Shown: piece after piece, positions 25,796-34,739 of the stretch | Layout: the number at the start of each line of letters is the position of its first letter | Position numbering within the stretch: the stretch's first letter is position 1 | Origin: Bacteroidales bacterium | GTDB lineage: Bacteria > Bacteroidota > Bacteroidia > Bacteroidales > UBA932 | Direction of reading: 5' to 3' | NCBI GenBank assembly: GCA_009774765.1 | Contig: VSOK01000014.1 | Location: forward strand, 3,982 to 50,639 | DNA: 46,658 nt | The notes under the pieces: model-generated | Databases searched by the model: none | Told to the model about the DNA's origin: nothing | What the model saw: the letters and a program-made list of their open reading frames with translations, nothing else | Program-made: the position numbers and the translations under genes

Positions 25796-27955
25796 CTAAT
25801 AAATCAGTTCAACGTCATCAACGGTCAGCTGGCTTCCTCCGTAAATCTTGAAATTGCCCTCCGGAGTTGTCACGGTCTTTTTCGTCGTATTAGGACTTGA
25901 AGATGTTGACTGCAGGAACTGTATGTAAATTCCGTTGGCTTTCAGCTTTTTATTTGAATATGTTATGTTTACTGAGCCTTCAGCCCAGGATGATACCTGT
26001 GATGAACCTGTAAGGCGTCCTTCTCCTATTACGGTAGTACCGTTGAGGATCTGTACGAGAGCTTGCCATGTGTCGTTGCCCTGAGGTGCGTACATATACC
26101 AGAATTTTACGGCAGACGGCCTTGAACTGAAGCTATGCTTCCGGTTTCCTCCGTAAGTTCCGATGAACAGTTCGCCCTGCGTAGAGCCAGCTCCCATTAT
26201 TTCTGAATTTACATTATTAACAGCTACTGCCGTTATTTTGGCAGCCTTGCCTCCGTTCCTTCCGTCAGTCCACCATACGGTAGGGAAACACTTGTAATTT
26301 GGGTACATACTTACGCTGCTTGAGGCTGTTTGTCTGTTGTTGCTATCCCACCATTTATCTTCAGTATCAGAGAGATAAGGGTAGTATCTTGTGTTGCTGA
26401 CAAGATTGTCGGTACTCCACTCTTCGAATCCGGCATTCCCTACCTGGGCTGTCTCTTCTGTCGTGAAGTCAAAGTATTGGACAAGCTTGTCATTGTTGCG
26501 GTAACGCAGCCTCATTCTGTATTTTGTGTTCGGTTTCAGACCTGTCATGTCTGTGTACAGGTTGATGTTCTCAGTGTCAGTGTCAAGGTTCTCGTCGTGT
26601 CTTGCTTCCGCTCTTCTCCAGTCGGAGAATGCCGGGTCGGCATCCGAACGGTAGTCAAGAATGAGACCCGCCGGGTTGCCAGTCTGTCTTTTCAGCGTCG
26701 CTGTAATCTCGCATACTTTTGTCGCATAGACGTTAGGCGTTTCCGCATTAAGCTTGAATTCAGGCTTAACTTCTATGAAACGGGCAAAAGACGTCTCGGC
26801 CCTCTGATTGTTCATATCCTCGACTATGACCTTGAAATTGGCGTTCTTCGGCCTGTCGGGGTCATAGTGCATAGTCGCGATGTGGTCTGCATAGCCTTCA
26901 AGGTCAACGAAAGTCAGCCTTCTGCCTTTCATCTCCTTGAACCATCTGATGCCGTATTCCCAAAGCAGTTCTCTGGACGTGTCATCTATATCCGCGAGGT
27001 CCACTTCAGCAGGGACTCCCAGAGACGTCAGATACTCTGACTCTATCTGAAGCAGACATCTTTCTACCCTGTCCGGCACAAGTGCGTCGACCCTTGCCTT
27101 GTGTGAGGCGGCCCTTTCTCCCGGATATACCCTCAATTCAGTATTTCCCGGAGAATCGCTTATGATGTCAAATGTGGGGGGGATCCCGGTGAATTCGATA
27201 TATTCAATTTCAAGGTCCTTTTCTATGGTTTCTGTCTGTGTGTCTATTGTTACCGAGATTGACGCCGAGCCTTCGTCAGGGTTGACATTCGGGTCAAGGT
27301 CTATCTTGAAAGTGATGAAATCATTCGGGTTGCCGATCATTGGCTGGGCACGGTACACTTTCCAGTCACCGTTCAGATTATAATGGAATACGGGTGTGAT
27401 TCTTCCTGCCGGAAAATATGCCGCACGGGTTTCAGTCTTGCTGAATCTTACAGCGTCACCGGATGTCCCGTATTCTATGTCAGTGTAGTATTCGCTTTCA
27501 TCAAGCAGAAGCAGGTTGACATACTCCACCGCTATTTTCACTTTTGCCATCTTTGCGACAGCATCAATCCGTTCGTGTGTCTGCGGACGGACCGTGAAAC
27601 TCTGCTCTGCCTTATAATACAGGGCATTGTCAAAACCTGCATTCAGAGGGTTCCCGTATTGGGCGGTAAGGGTATAATCTCCTGAATTCAGCGGAATAGC
27701 AGTCTCCGCCGCTGCAGCAAATTGGTTGCGGTAAAGACGTATTCCCTTTGAATTGAATATCTCCAGAGTGAATTCTCCGAGATGCGAGTCGATGTCTTCT
27801 TCTGAAGCCTTTGTCTGGACTCTATTGTCAGTCTCTGATGTAAGCCCAATACTGACCATCCCCTGATCTTTATCAGAAGACGTCTCTTTCAGTACCTCGT
27901 TACATCCTGACAATAAGATCGTTAAGCAAGCTAACGCAAATCTTATTCGTCTCAT
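25796..27955 (-). CDS. DUF4493-FnIII-PCMD surface lipoprotein, first gene of the operon
   Basis: This 719-residue lipoprotein has the signal MRRIRFALACLTILLSGC. The DUF4493 domain lies at about 30-240 (IPLNSGDYTLTAQYG, FDNALYYKAEQSFTVRPQ, AVAKMAKVKIAVEYV). A FnIII-like repeat ends near MTGLKPNTKYRMRLRYRN. The C-terminal PCMD-like domain has AGFEEWSTDN, WWDSNNRQTASS, GKAAKITAVAVNNV, FSSRPSAVKFWYMYAP and GSQLTVDDVELIY. Its PCMD is more diverged than those of the two downstream relatives and includes an extra loop. As first gene it is separated by a 157-base region from a divergent plus-strand block. The adhesive or ligand-binding role is inferred from architecture only. Confidence 0.82.
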   Translation of the reverse strand: MRRIRFALACLTILLSGCNEVLKETSSDKDQGMVSIGLTSETDNRVQTKASEEDIDSHLGEFTLEIFNSKGIRLYRNQFAAAAETAIPLNSGDYTLTAQYGNPLNAGFDNALYYKAEQSFTVRPQTHERIDAVAKMAKVKIAVEYVNLLLLDESEYYTDIEYGTSGDAVRFSKTETRAAYFPAGRITPVFHYNLNGDWKVYRAQPMIGNPNDFITFKIDLDPNVNPDEGSASISVTIDTQTETIEKDLEIEYIEFTGIPPTFDIISDSPGNTELRVYPGERAASHKARVDALVPDRVERCLLQIESEYLTSLGVPAEVDLADIDDTSRELLWEYGIRWFKEMKGRRLTFVDLEGYADHIATMHYDPDRPKNANFKVIVEDMNNQRAETSFARFIEVKPEFKLNAETPNVYATKVCEITATLKRQTGNPAGLILDYRSDADPAFSDWRRAEARHDENLDTDTENINLYTDMTGLKPNTKYRMRLRYRNNDKLVQYFDFTTEETAQVGNAGFEEWSTDNLVSNTRYYPYLSDTEDKWWDSNNRQTASSSVSMYPNYKCFPTVWWTDGRNGGKAAKITAVAVNNVNSEIMGAGSTQGELFIGTYGGNRKHSFSSRPSAVKFWYMYAPQGNDTWQALVQILNGTTVIGEGRLTGSSQVSSWAEGSVNITYSNKKLKANGIYIQFLQSTSSSPNTTKKTVTTPEGNFKIYGGSQLTVDDVELIY

Positions 27956-28112
27956 TTGGTTAAGAATTAATAAATATATCCTGCAAATAACAGCATTTTT
28001 TTTCTTTTTTCAAAGATTTGAGGGCTTAAAGGCTATATATACAGTATATTCAGAGGTCTGATGCAACGAAACCGGTACCCTTTGCATCTATGTTGCAGTT
28101 TGTTTTGGAGAA
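27956..28112. other. Divergent intergenic region between two surface-protein operons
   Basis: The region is AT-rich with a pyrimidine tract near 27999-28010. It must hold promoters in both directions. I see no exact TAnnTTTG on either strand, so the promoters may be atypical or need an activator. Confidence 0.4.
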
Positions 28113-28760
28113 ATGAAGAGATATTTACTGATATTGTTTGCCGTATGGCTTTGTCTGACAGCTGCTGATGCAAAGGAAAAGCAGGATCGTGAGCCATACG
28201 ACCTGAGAAGGCACGAGTTCTCCCTTTACGGTGCTTGTTATCCCGGGCGATATGCTTTCGGGTATGATTTTGAATTGTATCCGTACCTTAATAAATATAA
28301 TACCTCCTCTAACGGACCGGTTTCATCCATATATACTGACGGTGCTACATATAATAAGGAGAGGGTTACAAATTCCTGGACCCTGATGTACACATATAAT
28401 TTCACCAAGGTGTTCGCCTTGTCGCTGGGATTGTCATACGAAGGTGGATGGAACGAATATTTCAGACGTGAGGACAACAGAAAGCTGTTTTCGCTCCAAA
28501 GCCATTATTTTTCTCCTATGCTGACAGCAAGGTTCAGCTGGCTCAACCGCAAGCTGCTCCGTATGTATTCCTCCGCTGGACTTGGATTCTCGGTAGGGCT
28601 CAACGATTCCAAATATAAGGGGCCTCCGACGTCAACGAAATTCTCTATGCAGGTCACTCCCGTCGGTGTGTCGGTAGGAAAGGATGTGTTCGGTTTTGCT
28701 GAGGTGGGAATCGGGACAATATATGTGGGAGGATGTCTGGGAATAGGATATAGATTCTGA
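28113..28760 (+). CDS. Outer-membrane beta-barrel protein, copy 1 of a pair
   Basis: The protein has 215 residues with a signal peptide (MKRYLLILFAVWLCLTAADA) followed by a charged linker. Amphipathic strands follow, such as SWTLMYTYNFTKVFALSLGLSYEGG and MLTARFSWLNRKLLRMYSSAG. It ends in IYVGGCLGIGYRF, the C-terminal aromatic signature recognised by the BAM machinery. The last 45 residues parallel those of the barrel at 29484-30101 (VSVGKDVFGFAEVGIGTIYVGG against IMVGKKVFGFAELGVGTMYIGA). A lipoprotein gene follows after 2 bases. Function unknown. Confidence 0.78.
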   Translation: MKRYLLILFAVWLCLTAADAKEKQDREPYDLRRHEFSLYGACYPGRYAFGYDFELYPYLNKYNTSSNGPVSSIYTDGATYNKERVTNSWTLMYTYNFTKVFALSLGLSYEGGWNEYFRREDNRKLFSLQSHYFSPMLTARFSWLNRKLLRMYSSAGLGFSVGLNDSKYKGPPTSTKFSMQVTPVGVSVGKDVFGFAEVGIGTIYVGGCLGIGYRF

Positions 28761-28762
28761 TT

Positions 28763-29464
28763 ATGAAGTGTATTGGATATATTATGGCTGCGGTCGGGAT
28801 TGCCGTTGTCTTTTCAGGATGTACTATGTACAGCGATATGAAAGAAAATGAAAATCCCGCAATGGAAACTTCCGTGATGTTGTACGGGGGGTATATAAGT
28901 CCTGTATTCAGAGGGGTGGAGATAGCCGATTTCTTTGCCGGATATCAGGCAATAAGGGAGGACAGGGATGCGGCATTGGAACTGGCCGGCCTGTATTTCG
29001 GGACTGCTTTCAGTCCGGATGAACTTTTTTATGAAAAGTTTTATGTTCAGAGCCACGGCAGCATAAAGGTCACTGATGTCAAGGATGTTTACCGTTATAC
29101 TGCTGCCGGCCTGATGGAAGAAAGGGTTTATCAGATAACAGCAGCAGGGGAAGGACGTTATATTGTTGAAGGCGTGTCTTCAAACAAAGGTTATGACGAG
29201 GTGTTGAGGGTGTGTCAGATGAAGGCTGAAGCTGTCGTTGAGGATGGTGTTGTCGGCATTTTGGGGCTGAGGGCTGATTATACCGAGAATAATGACCTGA
29301 AGGTCGTGATGTCCTGTGCCGGGACACTGGAGATGCCTCTTTGCAGAGGCGGTGATTTCTGGCTGTATCCTGTCTCGGGTGCAATCCGGTATGATATTTC
29401 CGGAGAGGTGGAAGACAGTTTCATTGTCAGGTATCACGATGGCAATATGAATATGGAAAGATAA
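28763..29464 (+). CDS. Lipoprotein of unknown function paired with barrel copy 1
   Basis: The 233-residue protein has the lipobox VFSGC in MKCIGYIMAAVGIAVVFSGC. The mature part is beta-rich, with segments such as SVMLYGGYISPVFRGVEIA and VYQITAAGEGRYIVEG. No known domain is recognised. It lies 2 bases after the barrel gene and 19 bases before a second barrel gene, in a barrel/lipoprotein/barrel/lipoprotein order. The lipoprotein probably works with its barrel at the outer membrane; nothing more can be read from it. Confidence 0.7.
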   Translation: MKCIGYIMAAVGIAVVFSGCTMYSDMKENENPAMETSVMLYGGYISPVFRGVEIADFFAGYQAIREDRDAALELAGLYFGTAFSPDELFYEKFYVQSHGSIKVTDVKDVYRYTAAGLMEERVYQITAAGEGRYIVEGVSSNKGYDEVLRVCQMKAEAVVEDGVVGILGLRADYTENNDLKVVMSCAGTLEMPLCRGGDFWLYPVSGAIRYDISGEVEDSFIVRYHDGNMNMER

Positions 29465-29483
29465 TTATATTATACTTCTTGAT

Positions 29484-30101
29484 ATGAAAAAATTTGTTTT
29501 TTCTGTAATTCTGGGGCTGGTAATGATGCCTGTGTTTTCGCTTGATGCGAAAGAGCCCGAGAAGAACCCTCTGCCTTTCAAATATGAGGTCAGGGTAGGT
29601 TATGGTGGACGTCCTCTTTTGGACGAGTCCCTGTTATTTTCCTCCGGATGCTGTGACATAGCGCCGGACTGGTATGACGATTCATTGTCCTCCATATATG
29701 GGGACTGGATGTCAGAGGTACGTATGACAGGTATTATGTCAGCTGAATTCAATTTTATTTTCAAAAAATGGCTCAACCTCTCTCTCGGAGTGAACTATAA
29801 TGCTTTCTATGGCAGGAAATACGACTATAGCGGACATCCTGCCGGACGTGAATGCGGAGGAGTGTTCACTTTTCTCCCCCAGGTGAGGTTTACTTACCTT
29901 TCCCGCCCTGTGGTGAAATTGTATTCTTCTGTCGGAATCGGAGTGACGGGAGGAAAATATATGGACGAGTCGATATGTTATTGTGCCCTTCAGACCTCTC
30001 CTATAGGTATAATGGTAGGAAAGAAGGTGTTCGGCTTCGCTGAACTTGGCGTTGGTACTATGTATATAGGTGCGATGGCCGGCGTAGGAGTACGGTTTTA
30101 A
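29484..30101 (+). CDS. Outer-membrane beta-barrel protein, copy 2 of a pair
   Basis: The protein has 205 residues with a signal peptide ending FSLDAKE. It is a paralogue of the 28113 barrel: KWLNLSLGVNYNAFYGRKYDYSG and VRFTYLSRPVVKLYSSVGIG align with strands there. Both end in a FGFAE-G-GT-Y-G block and a terminal Arg-Phe. The extracellular loop region differs; here it contains a CCDIAPDWYDD cysteine pair. That suggests duplication followed by divergence of the exposed part. Confidence 0.77.
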   Translation: MKKFVFSVILGLVMMPVFSLDAKEPEKNPLPFKYEVRVGYGGRPLLDESLLFSSGCCDIAPDWYDDSLSSIYGDWMSEVRMTGIMSAEFNFIFKKWLNLSLGVNYNAFYGRKYDYSGHPAGRECGGVFTFLPQVRFTYLSRPVVKLYSSVGIGVTGGKYMDESICYCALQTSPIGIMVGKKVFGFAELGVGTMYIGAMAGVGVRF

Positions 30102-30128
30102 TTTGATGGATGTTAATTTGATAGTATT

Positions 30129-30872
30129 ATGAAACGTTTCTGTTTATACGTTATGGTTTTGCTTATGTCCGTGTCGTGCGTTGTGGACAACGGGACCGGG
30201 CAGCGTTATAATGCTTCCAACGTTGCTCTTTTTGCTGAACGGCTGGTTGACAGGCATATTGAGTGTCCTGTCGGTATTTTCTTCTTTGCGATGCAGATGG
30301 ATGAATATCTGTCTCTTTCAGAGGAGGACCTTATGGTGTATGACCCCAATTTCCTTAAGCACCTTTATCAGATTGAAGAGAATACCTATTATTTTGACCA
30401 TTATTATTCCACTGCTTATTATATGGCTGTACACGAGGATGCCATCGGTAAAATCTTTACAGGAGGCAAAAGCATAATGGAGAGCGGTGCAGAATGGACT
30501 TTAGGGGAATATCTGACTTTGACCAATATTGACGGCAGTACCTGGAGCGTGACTGCCGGATTTGGCGGAAGCAAGTCCGAGTCACTGCTGACATACTCCA
30601 AAAAAGATAACGGCTGGACAATAGGAATGACCGTTGAAGGTACATACGTTGAGGACAACGGTGTAATGTCTGCGGATTTTTCCACTGCAGGCAAGGAATT
30701 GCGTATCGTGTCTGTGGATTCCGAGTTTTCTTATCCTTTTGATGTGGATTCTGCCAGATATTTCAGGGAAGGACAGTTCAATGTGAATATCTATAGGGGT
30801 CAGGAGGCTTGTGACTATTGTTACATCACTTATAAATTCGGCGCGTCTCCTGATTATAAGACAAGTATATAG
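30129..30872 (+). CDS. Lipoprotein of unknown function paired with barrel copy 2
   Basis: The 247-residue protein has the lipobox MSVSC in MKRFCLYVMVLLMSVSC. The mature part is rich in Tyr and Asp (YYFDHYYSTAYYMAVHED, SGAEWTLGEYLTLTNIDGST) and predicted to be mostly beta. It shows little similarity to the 28763 lipoprotein beyond position and size, so the pair may have diverged strongly or have different partners. It is last in the block and followed by a strong terminator at 30896. Confidence 0.7.
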   Translation: MKRFCLYVMVLLMSVSCVVDNGTGQRYNASNVALFAERLVDRHIECPVGIFFFAMQMDEYLSLSEEDLMVYDPNFLKHLYQIEENTYYFDHYYSTAYYMAVHEDAIGKIFTGGKSIMESGAEWTLGEYLTLTNIDGSTWSVTAGFGGSKSESLLTYSKKDNGWTIGMTVEGTYVEDNGVMSADFSTAGKELRIVSVDSEFSYPFDVDSARYFREGQFNVNIYRGQEACDYCYITYKFGASPDYKTSI

Positions 30873-30895
30873 TGAAATCCAGTCCGGATTTAATC

Positions 30896-30926
30896 AAAAG
30901 ACTGACGATTTGTCAGTCTTTTTTTT
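30896..30926 (+). terminator. Intrinsic terminator ending the barrel/lipoprotein block
   Basis: AAAAGACTGAC (30896-30906) pairs with GTCAGTCTTTT (30912-30922) around a GATTT loop and is followed by a T-run to 30926. This is a clear rho-independent terminator. Confidence 0.92.
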
Positions 30927-31081
30927 GATGGAATATATTTTGATTCGGTCAGGGTGCTTGAAAATAAATTGTAGATTAAAAATATAAAATATATTGCAAA
31001 CTGAGAGCAGAGGGAAAACTCATTTTCACTATGCCGAAGTGCAGCATTTATTGTAAAACGTAAGTTTTAAAATATATTGAA

Positions 31082-33082
31082 ATGAAAGGTACTACAGGTA
31101 AAATTGGAGTTACTACCGAGAATATATTTCCGGTAATCAAGAAATTTCTTTATTCAGACCACGAGATTTTCCTTCGTGAGCTTGTCGCCAACGCTGTGGA
31201 TGCTACACAGAAGATGAAGGCTCTTGCCGCTTCCGGTGATTTCAGCGGTGAACTTGGTGAACTTTCTGTCCGTATCGAGCTTGATGAGTCTGCCAAGACA
31301 TTGAAAATCATTGACCGCGGTATAGGTATGACAGAAGAGGAGGTTGACAAATATATCAACCAGATTGCGTTCTCATCGGCAGGGGAGTTCCTTGAGAAAT
31401 ATAAGGACCAGCTCAGCAATATCATAGGTCATTTCGGTCTTGGATTCTATTCTGCATTTATGGTTTCCGACAAGGTCACGATCGAGACTCTTTCATGGAA
31501 AGAAGGTGCCAAGGGAGTGATGTGGTCCTGTGACGGATCTCCTGAATATGAGATGTCGGAATGTGACAAAAATGACAGGGGGACTGTCATTACGCTTTAT
31601 ATCGGAAAGGACGAAGAGGAGTTTGCAGCAAAAGGCAGGATTCAGACTCTGCTTGACAAATATTGCAAATTTATGCCTGTACCGGTCGTGTTCGGCAAGG
31701 AACAGGAATGGAAGGACGGCAAATATGTCGACACTGACAAGGATAATGTCATAAACAAGGTCGAGCCTCTATGGGCTAAAAAGCCGTCGGAACTCAAGGA
31801 GGAGGATTATCAGAATTTCTACAGGACACTTTATCCGATGGGGGAGGAGCCTCTGTTCCATATCCATCTGAATGTGGACTATCCGTTCAATCTGACAGGT
31901 ATATTGTATTTCCCGAAGATAAAGGACAGGATGGAGATAGCGCGCAACAAGATTCAGCTGTACTGCAACCAGATGTTTGTCACCGATTCCGTTGACAATA
32001 TCGTTCCTGACTTTTTGACATTGCTGCACGGTGTGATAGATTCTCCGGATATTCCTCTGAATGTGTCGAGGAGTTATCTGCAGAGTGATGCCAATGTGAA
32101 GAAGATTTCCGGCTATATAACAAAGAAAGTGGCTGACCGTCTTGAAGATATATTCAAGAACGAGCGCGAGTCCCTGGAGAGCAAATGGGACAATCTCAAG
32201 CTTTTCATAGAGTATGGAATGCTGAGTGATGAGAAATTCTGCGACAGGGCTATGAAATTCTGTCTTCTGAAAAATACTGAAGGCAAATATTTCAGCATAG
32301 ATGACTATAAGAAAGCGGTTGAGGGAGAGCAGACCGACAAGGACAAGAAAGTGGTCTTCCTCTATGCCACTGATGCGGATGCCCAGTATTCGTTCATTGA
32401 AGAGGCAAAGAAGAAGGGGTATGACGTGCTGATGCTTGATTGTCAGCTTGATTCGCATTTTGTGAATCTGCTTGAGATGAAGATTGAGAATGCACGTTTT
32501 GCACGTGTGGACTCTGACAGCATCGACAATCTCATTCCTAAGGAGGACAAGATCAGACCTGAGCTGGATGAGACTGAAAAGTCTGACCTCGATGTGATTT
32601 TCAAGGCTGTCCTGCCTGCCGGTAACAATTATGTGGTAGAGGCTGACAATTTGGGAGAATATTCGGCTCCTATAGTGATTACGCAATCTGAGTTTATGCG
32701 CCGCTACCGTGAGATGTCGGCTCTTGGAGGCGGAATGAACTTTTATGGTGAGATGCCTGCATCGTACAATATTACAGTGAATATGCAGAATCCTCTTGTA
32801 GCCAGGATTATGGAATCCAAATTGGCTGATGTCAAACCGGCGGAAGTCGTTGAGGATGCTCCGGCCGATGCAAGTGAGGAACAGAAAAATTCCGTGAATG
32901 AAGCCAAGAAGGCTGCTGCTGATGCCCATAATGCACAGCTGAAAGAGTTTGCTGGCAATAACGGAATCCTGAAACAGATTACTGACCTTGCGCTTCTTGC
33001 CAATGGAATGCTTAAAGGTAAGGACCTTAGCGACTTTATCGCACGCAGCGCGAAAGTTGTCGAGGATGCTTATCTGAAATAG
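31082..33082 (+). CDS. htpG: Molecular chaperone HtpG (Hsp90)
   Basis: This 666-residue cytoplasmic ATP-dependent chaperone carries the GHKL ATPase blocks. These are LYSDHEIFLRELVANAVDA (metal- and ATP-binding Glu/Asn), DRGIGMTEEEVDKYI, and GHFGLGFYSAFMVSDKV. The middle-domain catalytic loop LNVSRSYLQSD, with its Arg, follows at about residue 330. The C-terminal dimerisation domain ends in FIARSAKVVEDAYLK. A charged Ala/Glu-rich stretch near residue 600 (VEDAPADASEEQKNSV) is common in Bacteroidota homologues. The gene is monocistronic. No recognisable heat-shock operator is seen upstream. Confidence 0.97.
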   Translation: MKGTTGKIGVTTENIFPVIKKFLYSDHEIFLRELVANAVDATQKMKALAASGDFSGELGELSVRIELDESAKTLKIIDRGIGMTEEEVDKYINQIAFSSAGEFLEKYKDQLSNIIGHFGLGFYSAFMVSDKVTIETLSWKEGAKGVMWSCDGSPEYEMSECDKNDRGTVITLYIGKDEEEFAAKGRIQTLLDKYCKFMPVPVVFGKEQEWKDGKYVDTDKDNVINKVEPLWAKKPSELKEEDYQNFYRTLYPMGEEPLFHIHLNVDYPFNLTGILYFPKIKDRMEIARNKIQLYCNQMFVTDSVDNIVPDFLTLLHGVIDSPDIPLNVSRSYLQSDANVKKISGYITKKVADRLEDIFKNERESLESKWDNLKLFIEYGMLSDEKFCDRAMKFCLLKNTEGKYFSIDDYKKAVEGEQTDKDKKVVFLYATDADAQYSFIEEAKKKGYDVLMLDCQLDSHFVNLLEMKIENARFARVDSDSIDNLIPKEDKIRPELDETEKSDLDVIFKAVLPAGNNYVVEADNLGEYSAPIVITQSEFMRRYREMSALGGGMNFYGEMPASYNITVNMQNPLVARIMESKLADVKPAEVVEDAPADASEEQKNSVNEAKKAAADAHNAQLKEFAGNNGILKQITDLALLANGMLKGKDLSDFIARSAKVVEDAYLK

Positions 33083-33107
33083 TTTTCCTGGTCTTTGAAT
33101 AACAGGC

Positions 33108-33150
33108 AAATCCCTCTGTTCCGGTTTTATAGGCCAGGGCAGAGGGATTT
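33108..33150 (+). terminator. Intrinsic terminator after htpG
   Basis: AAATCCCTCTG (33108-33118) pairs perfectly with CAGAGGGATTT (33140-33150). The loop of 21 bases has partial inner pairing. The T-run is weak. Confidence 0.7.
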
Positions 33151-33671
33151 ATCTGTTTGTGGTGGGTTGCTGCAATATATTGTCTGTCAATTAATTATAA
33201 AACAGTATGTCCTATATGGGATATGCTGTTTTGCAACACATTGAATCTCATTGTGTTACAAGGACCCATATATGGATGCTCTGTCGGTGGAGCGGCAGGG
33301 AAACAGAATGTGACTAAGAAAATGCTTGTTGTATTTAAGTGAAAAAATAAAACGGATAGTTTTATAAGTTGTTTAGAGTTAATCTGTTTTGAATCCAAGT
33401 GGTGTATTTTCTATTTCAGTAAATTCTCGGATACAAACGGCTTCCCATATATGTTGGAGGCTATTTTCTGCAGTTAAACGTTTTATTTTTCAGTAAACGG
33501 TTAACTGTTTTGATATTTGTAGCGGTTTGATGAAACATTATGTTTGAGAATTCCATTATGGAAACTGTTTAATGCAGATGTTTCAATGAACTTTTGACTC
33601 CCTTATTGGTATTGATGTATTTCAGGATTATCTGGATAAGGGAAAATGATGAGTTTTTAGGACACACAAAT
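33151..33671. other. AT-rich gene-free stretch with several hairpins
   Basis: No credible gene lies here. AACAGTATGTCC (33201-33212) pairs with GGGATATGCTGTT (33218-33230) through two wobbles. A second imperfect stem lies at 33234-33257 (AACACA/TGTGTT). An inverted repeat CAGTTAAACG (33471-33480) and CGGTTAACTG (33498-33507) with one mismatch could be an operator for the Rpn gene. The frame at 33594 opens only with TTG and runs into the Rpn gene; I regard it as non-coding. Confidence 0.45.
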
Positions 33672-34646
33672 ATGGATATAGGAGAGACAAGACGAGAGGG
33701 GTATGCGAGTCTGACGAACGATTATATGTTCAAACGAATTTTCGGGAGCGAGGAGTGCAAGGACATTCTTATTGCGTTTTTGAACCGCATCGTCGGAAAT
33801 GGAGAGATTACAGATGTCGTATTTTTGAACACCGAGCATCTTGGCCCTACCGCCGATGACAGGAAGGCTGTATTTGATATTTCGGTAAGGACACAATTGG
33901 GGGAGGAGTACATCGTGGAGATGCAGCTGGCCCAGCAGGCGTATTTCCGTGACAGGGCTTTGTTTTACACAGGCTATCCAGTTATTCATCAGGCGGAGCG
34001 TGCCAAGGAGAAGTATATTGATGAGCACGGTGACTCGGCCGGATTCAGGTGGGATTTCAAACTCAAGCCTGTCAGGTTCATCGGTGTGGTGAATTTCAGT
34101 ATGAAGCACGGGGAGGGATGGAGTAGCGGGAGATACCATTCATCGTACAGGTTGCACGAGGATGAGACCGGGGAGGTTCTGCATGACAAACTCCAGTTCA
34201 TTTTCCTCGAACTGGCCCGTTTTGACAAGGCTGAGGATGAGCTTGAGGACTACTACGACAAGTGGATGTACCTGTTCAAGAATATGAACAGCCTCAAGAG
34301 GCGTCCTGATGTTTTCGTAGAAAAGGAGTTTGACCGTTTGTTTGATATGGCCAAAATTTGTAACTTCACGCCGGAACAGTACAACAACTATCAGGAGGCG
34401 CAGAAAATGATTTACGATTACGAGAATACTATTGATTTCGCAAGGCAGGAAGGAGTCAAGCAAGGACTTGAGCAGGGACGTCAGGAAGGGCACCTGCAGG
34501 GGCTTGCTGAGGGTGAGTTAAAAAAGGCATTGGAGGTAGCGAGGACAATGAAGGGGTTGGGGATTGAGTTGGACCTTATTGTGAAATCTACAGGGTTGTC
34601 CGAGGAGGAAATCAGAAAATTGCAAATACATCAAGAAAGACTTTAA
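33672..34646 (+). CDS. Rpn-family PD-(D/E)XK nuclease (putative recombination-promoting nuclease)
   Basis: I place the start at the ATG at 33672, giving 324 residues; upstream the frame opens only with TTG. The N-terminus YASLTNDYMFKRIFG is the typical start of PDDEXK_2/RpnA-like proteins, formerly called transposases. The nuclease core has an Asp in AVFDISVRTQ (69) and the EMQ triad (83-85) in EEYIVEMQLAQQ. RALFYTGY follows. The C-terminal tail has GVKQGLEQGRQEGHLQG repeats and a LSEEEIRKL helix, also typical. Such proteins cut DNA and some promote RecA-independent recombination or act in defence. The gene converges with a phage-defence gene. Confidence 0.88.
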   Translation: MDIGETRREGYASLTNDYMFKRIFGSEECKDILIAFLNRIVGNGEITDVVFLNTEHLGPTADDRKAVFDISVRTQLGEEYIVEMQLAQQAYFRDRALFYTGYPVIHQAERAKEKYIDEHGDSAGFRWDFKLKPVRFIGVVNFSMKHGEGWSSGRYHSSYRLHEDETGEVLHDKLQFIFLELARFDKAEDELEDYYDKWMYLFKNMNSLKRRPDVFVEKEFDRLFDMAKICNFTPEQYNNYQEAQKMIYDYENTIDFARQEGVKQGLEQGRQEGHLQGLAEGELKKALEVARTMKGLGIELDLIVKSTGLSEEEIRKLQIHQERL

Positions 34647-34739
34647 ACATAACAGGAATTTTACCCGCTTTATGTGTGGCAAAATAAGGGGGGATTGTCT
34701 TGTCATTGTGCAATGAGTTTTTTGCTATCTGACAAATCT

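Noticed and set aside
26330..27040. 236-codon plus-strand frame inside the first DUF4493/PCMD gene
   Set aside because: The minus-strand frame has a lipobox and recognisable domains. The antisense frame has unlikely Val/Cys-rich composition and no start context.
31769..33109. 446-codon open frame antisense to htpG
   Set aside because: It lies wholly opposite a well-supported chaperone gene and has no recognisable domain. Long antisense frames are a by-product of the codon bias of the real gene.
33594..33671. N-terminal extension of the Rpn gene from a TTG
   Set aside because: The family normally starts a few residues before YASLTNDYMFK. The ATG at 33672 fits, and the extension has no conserved feature.
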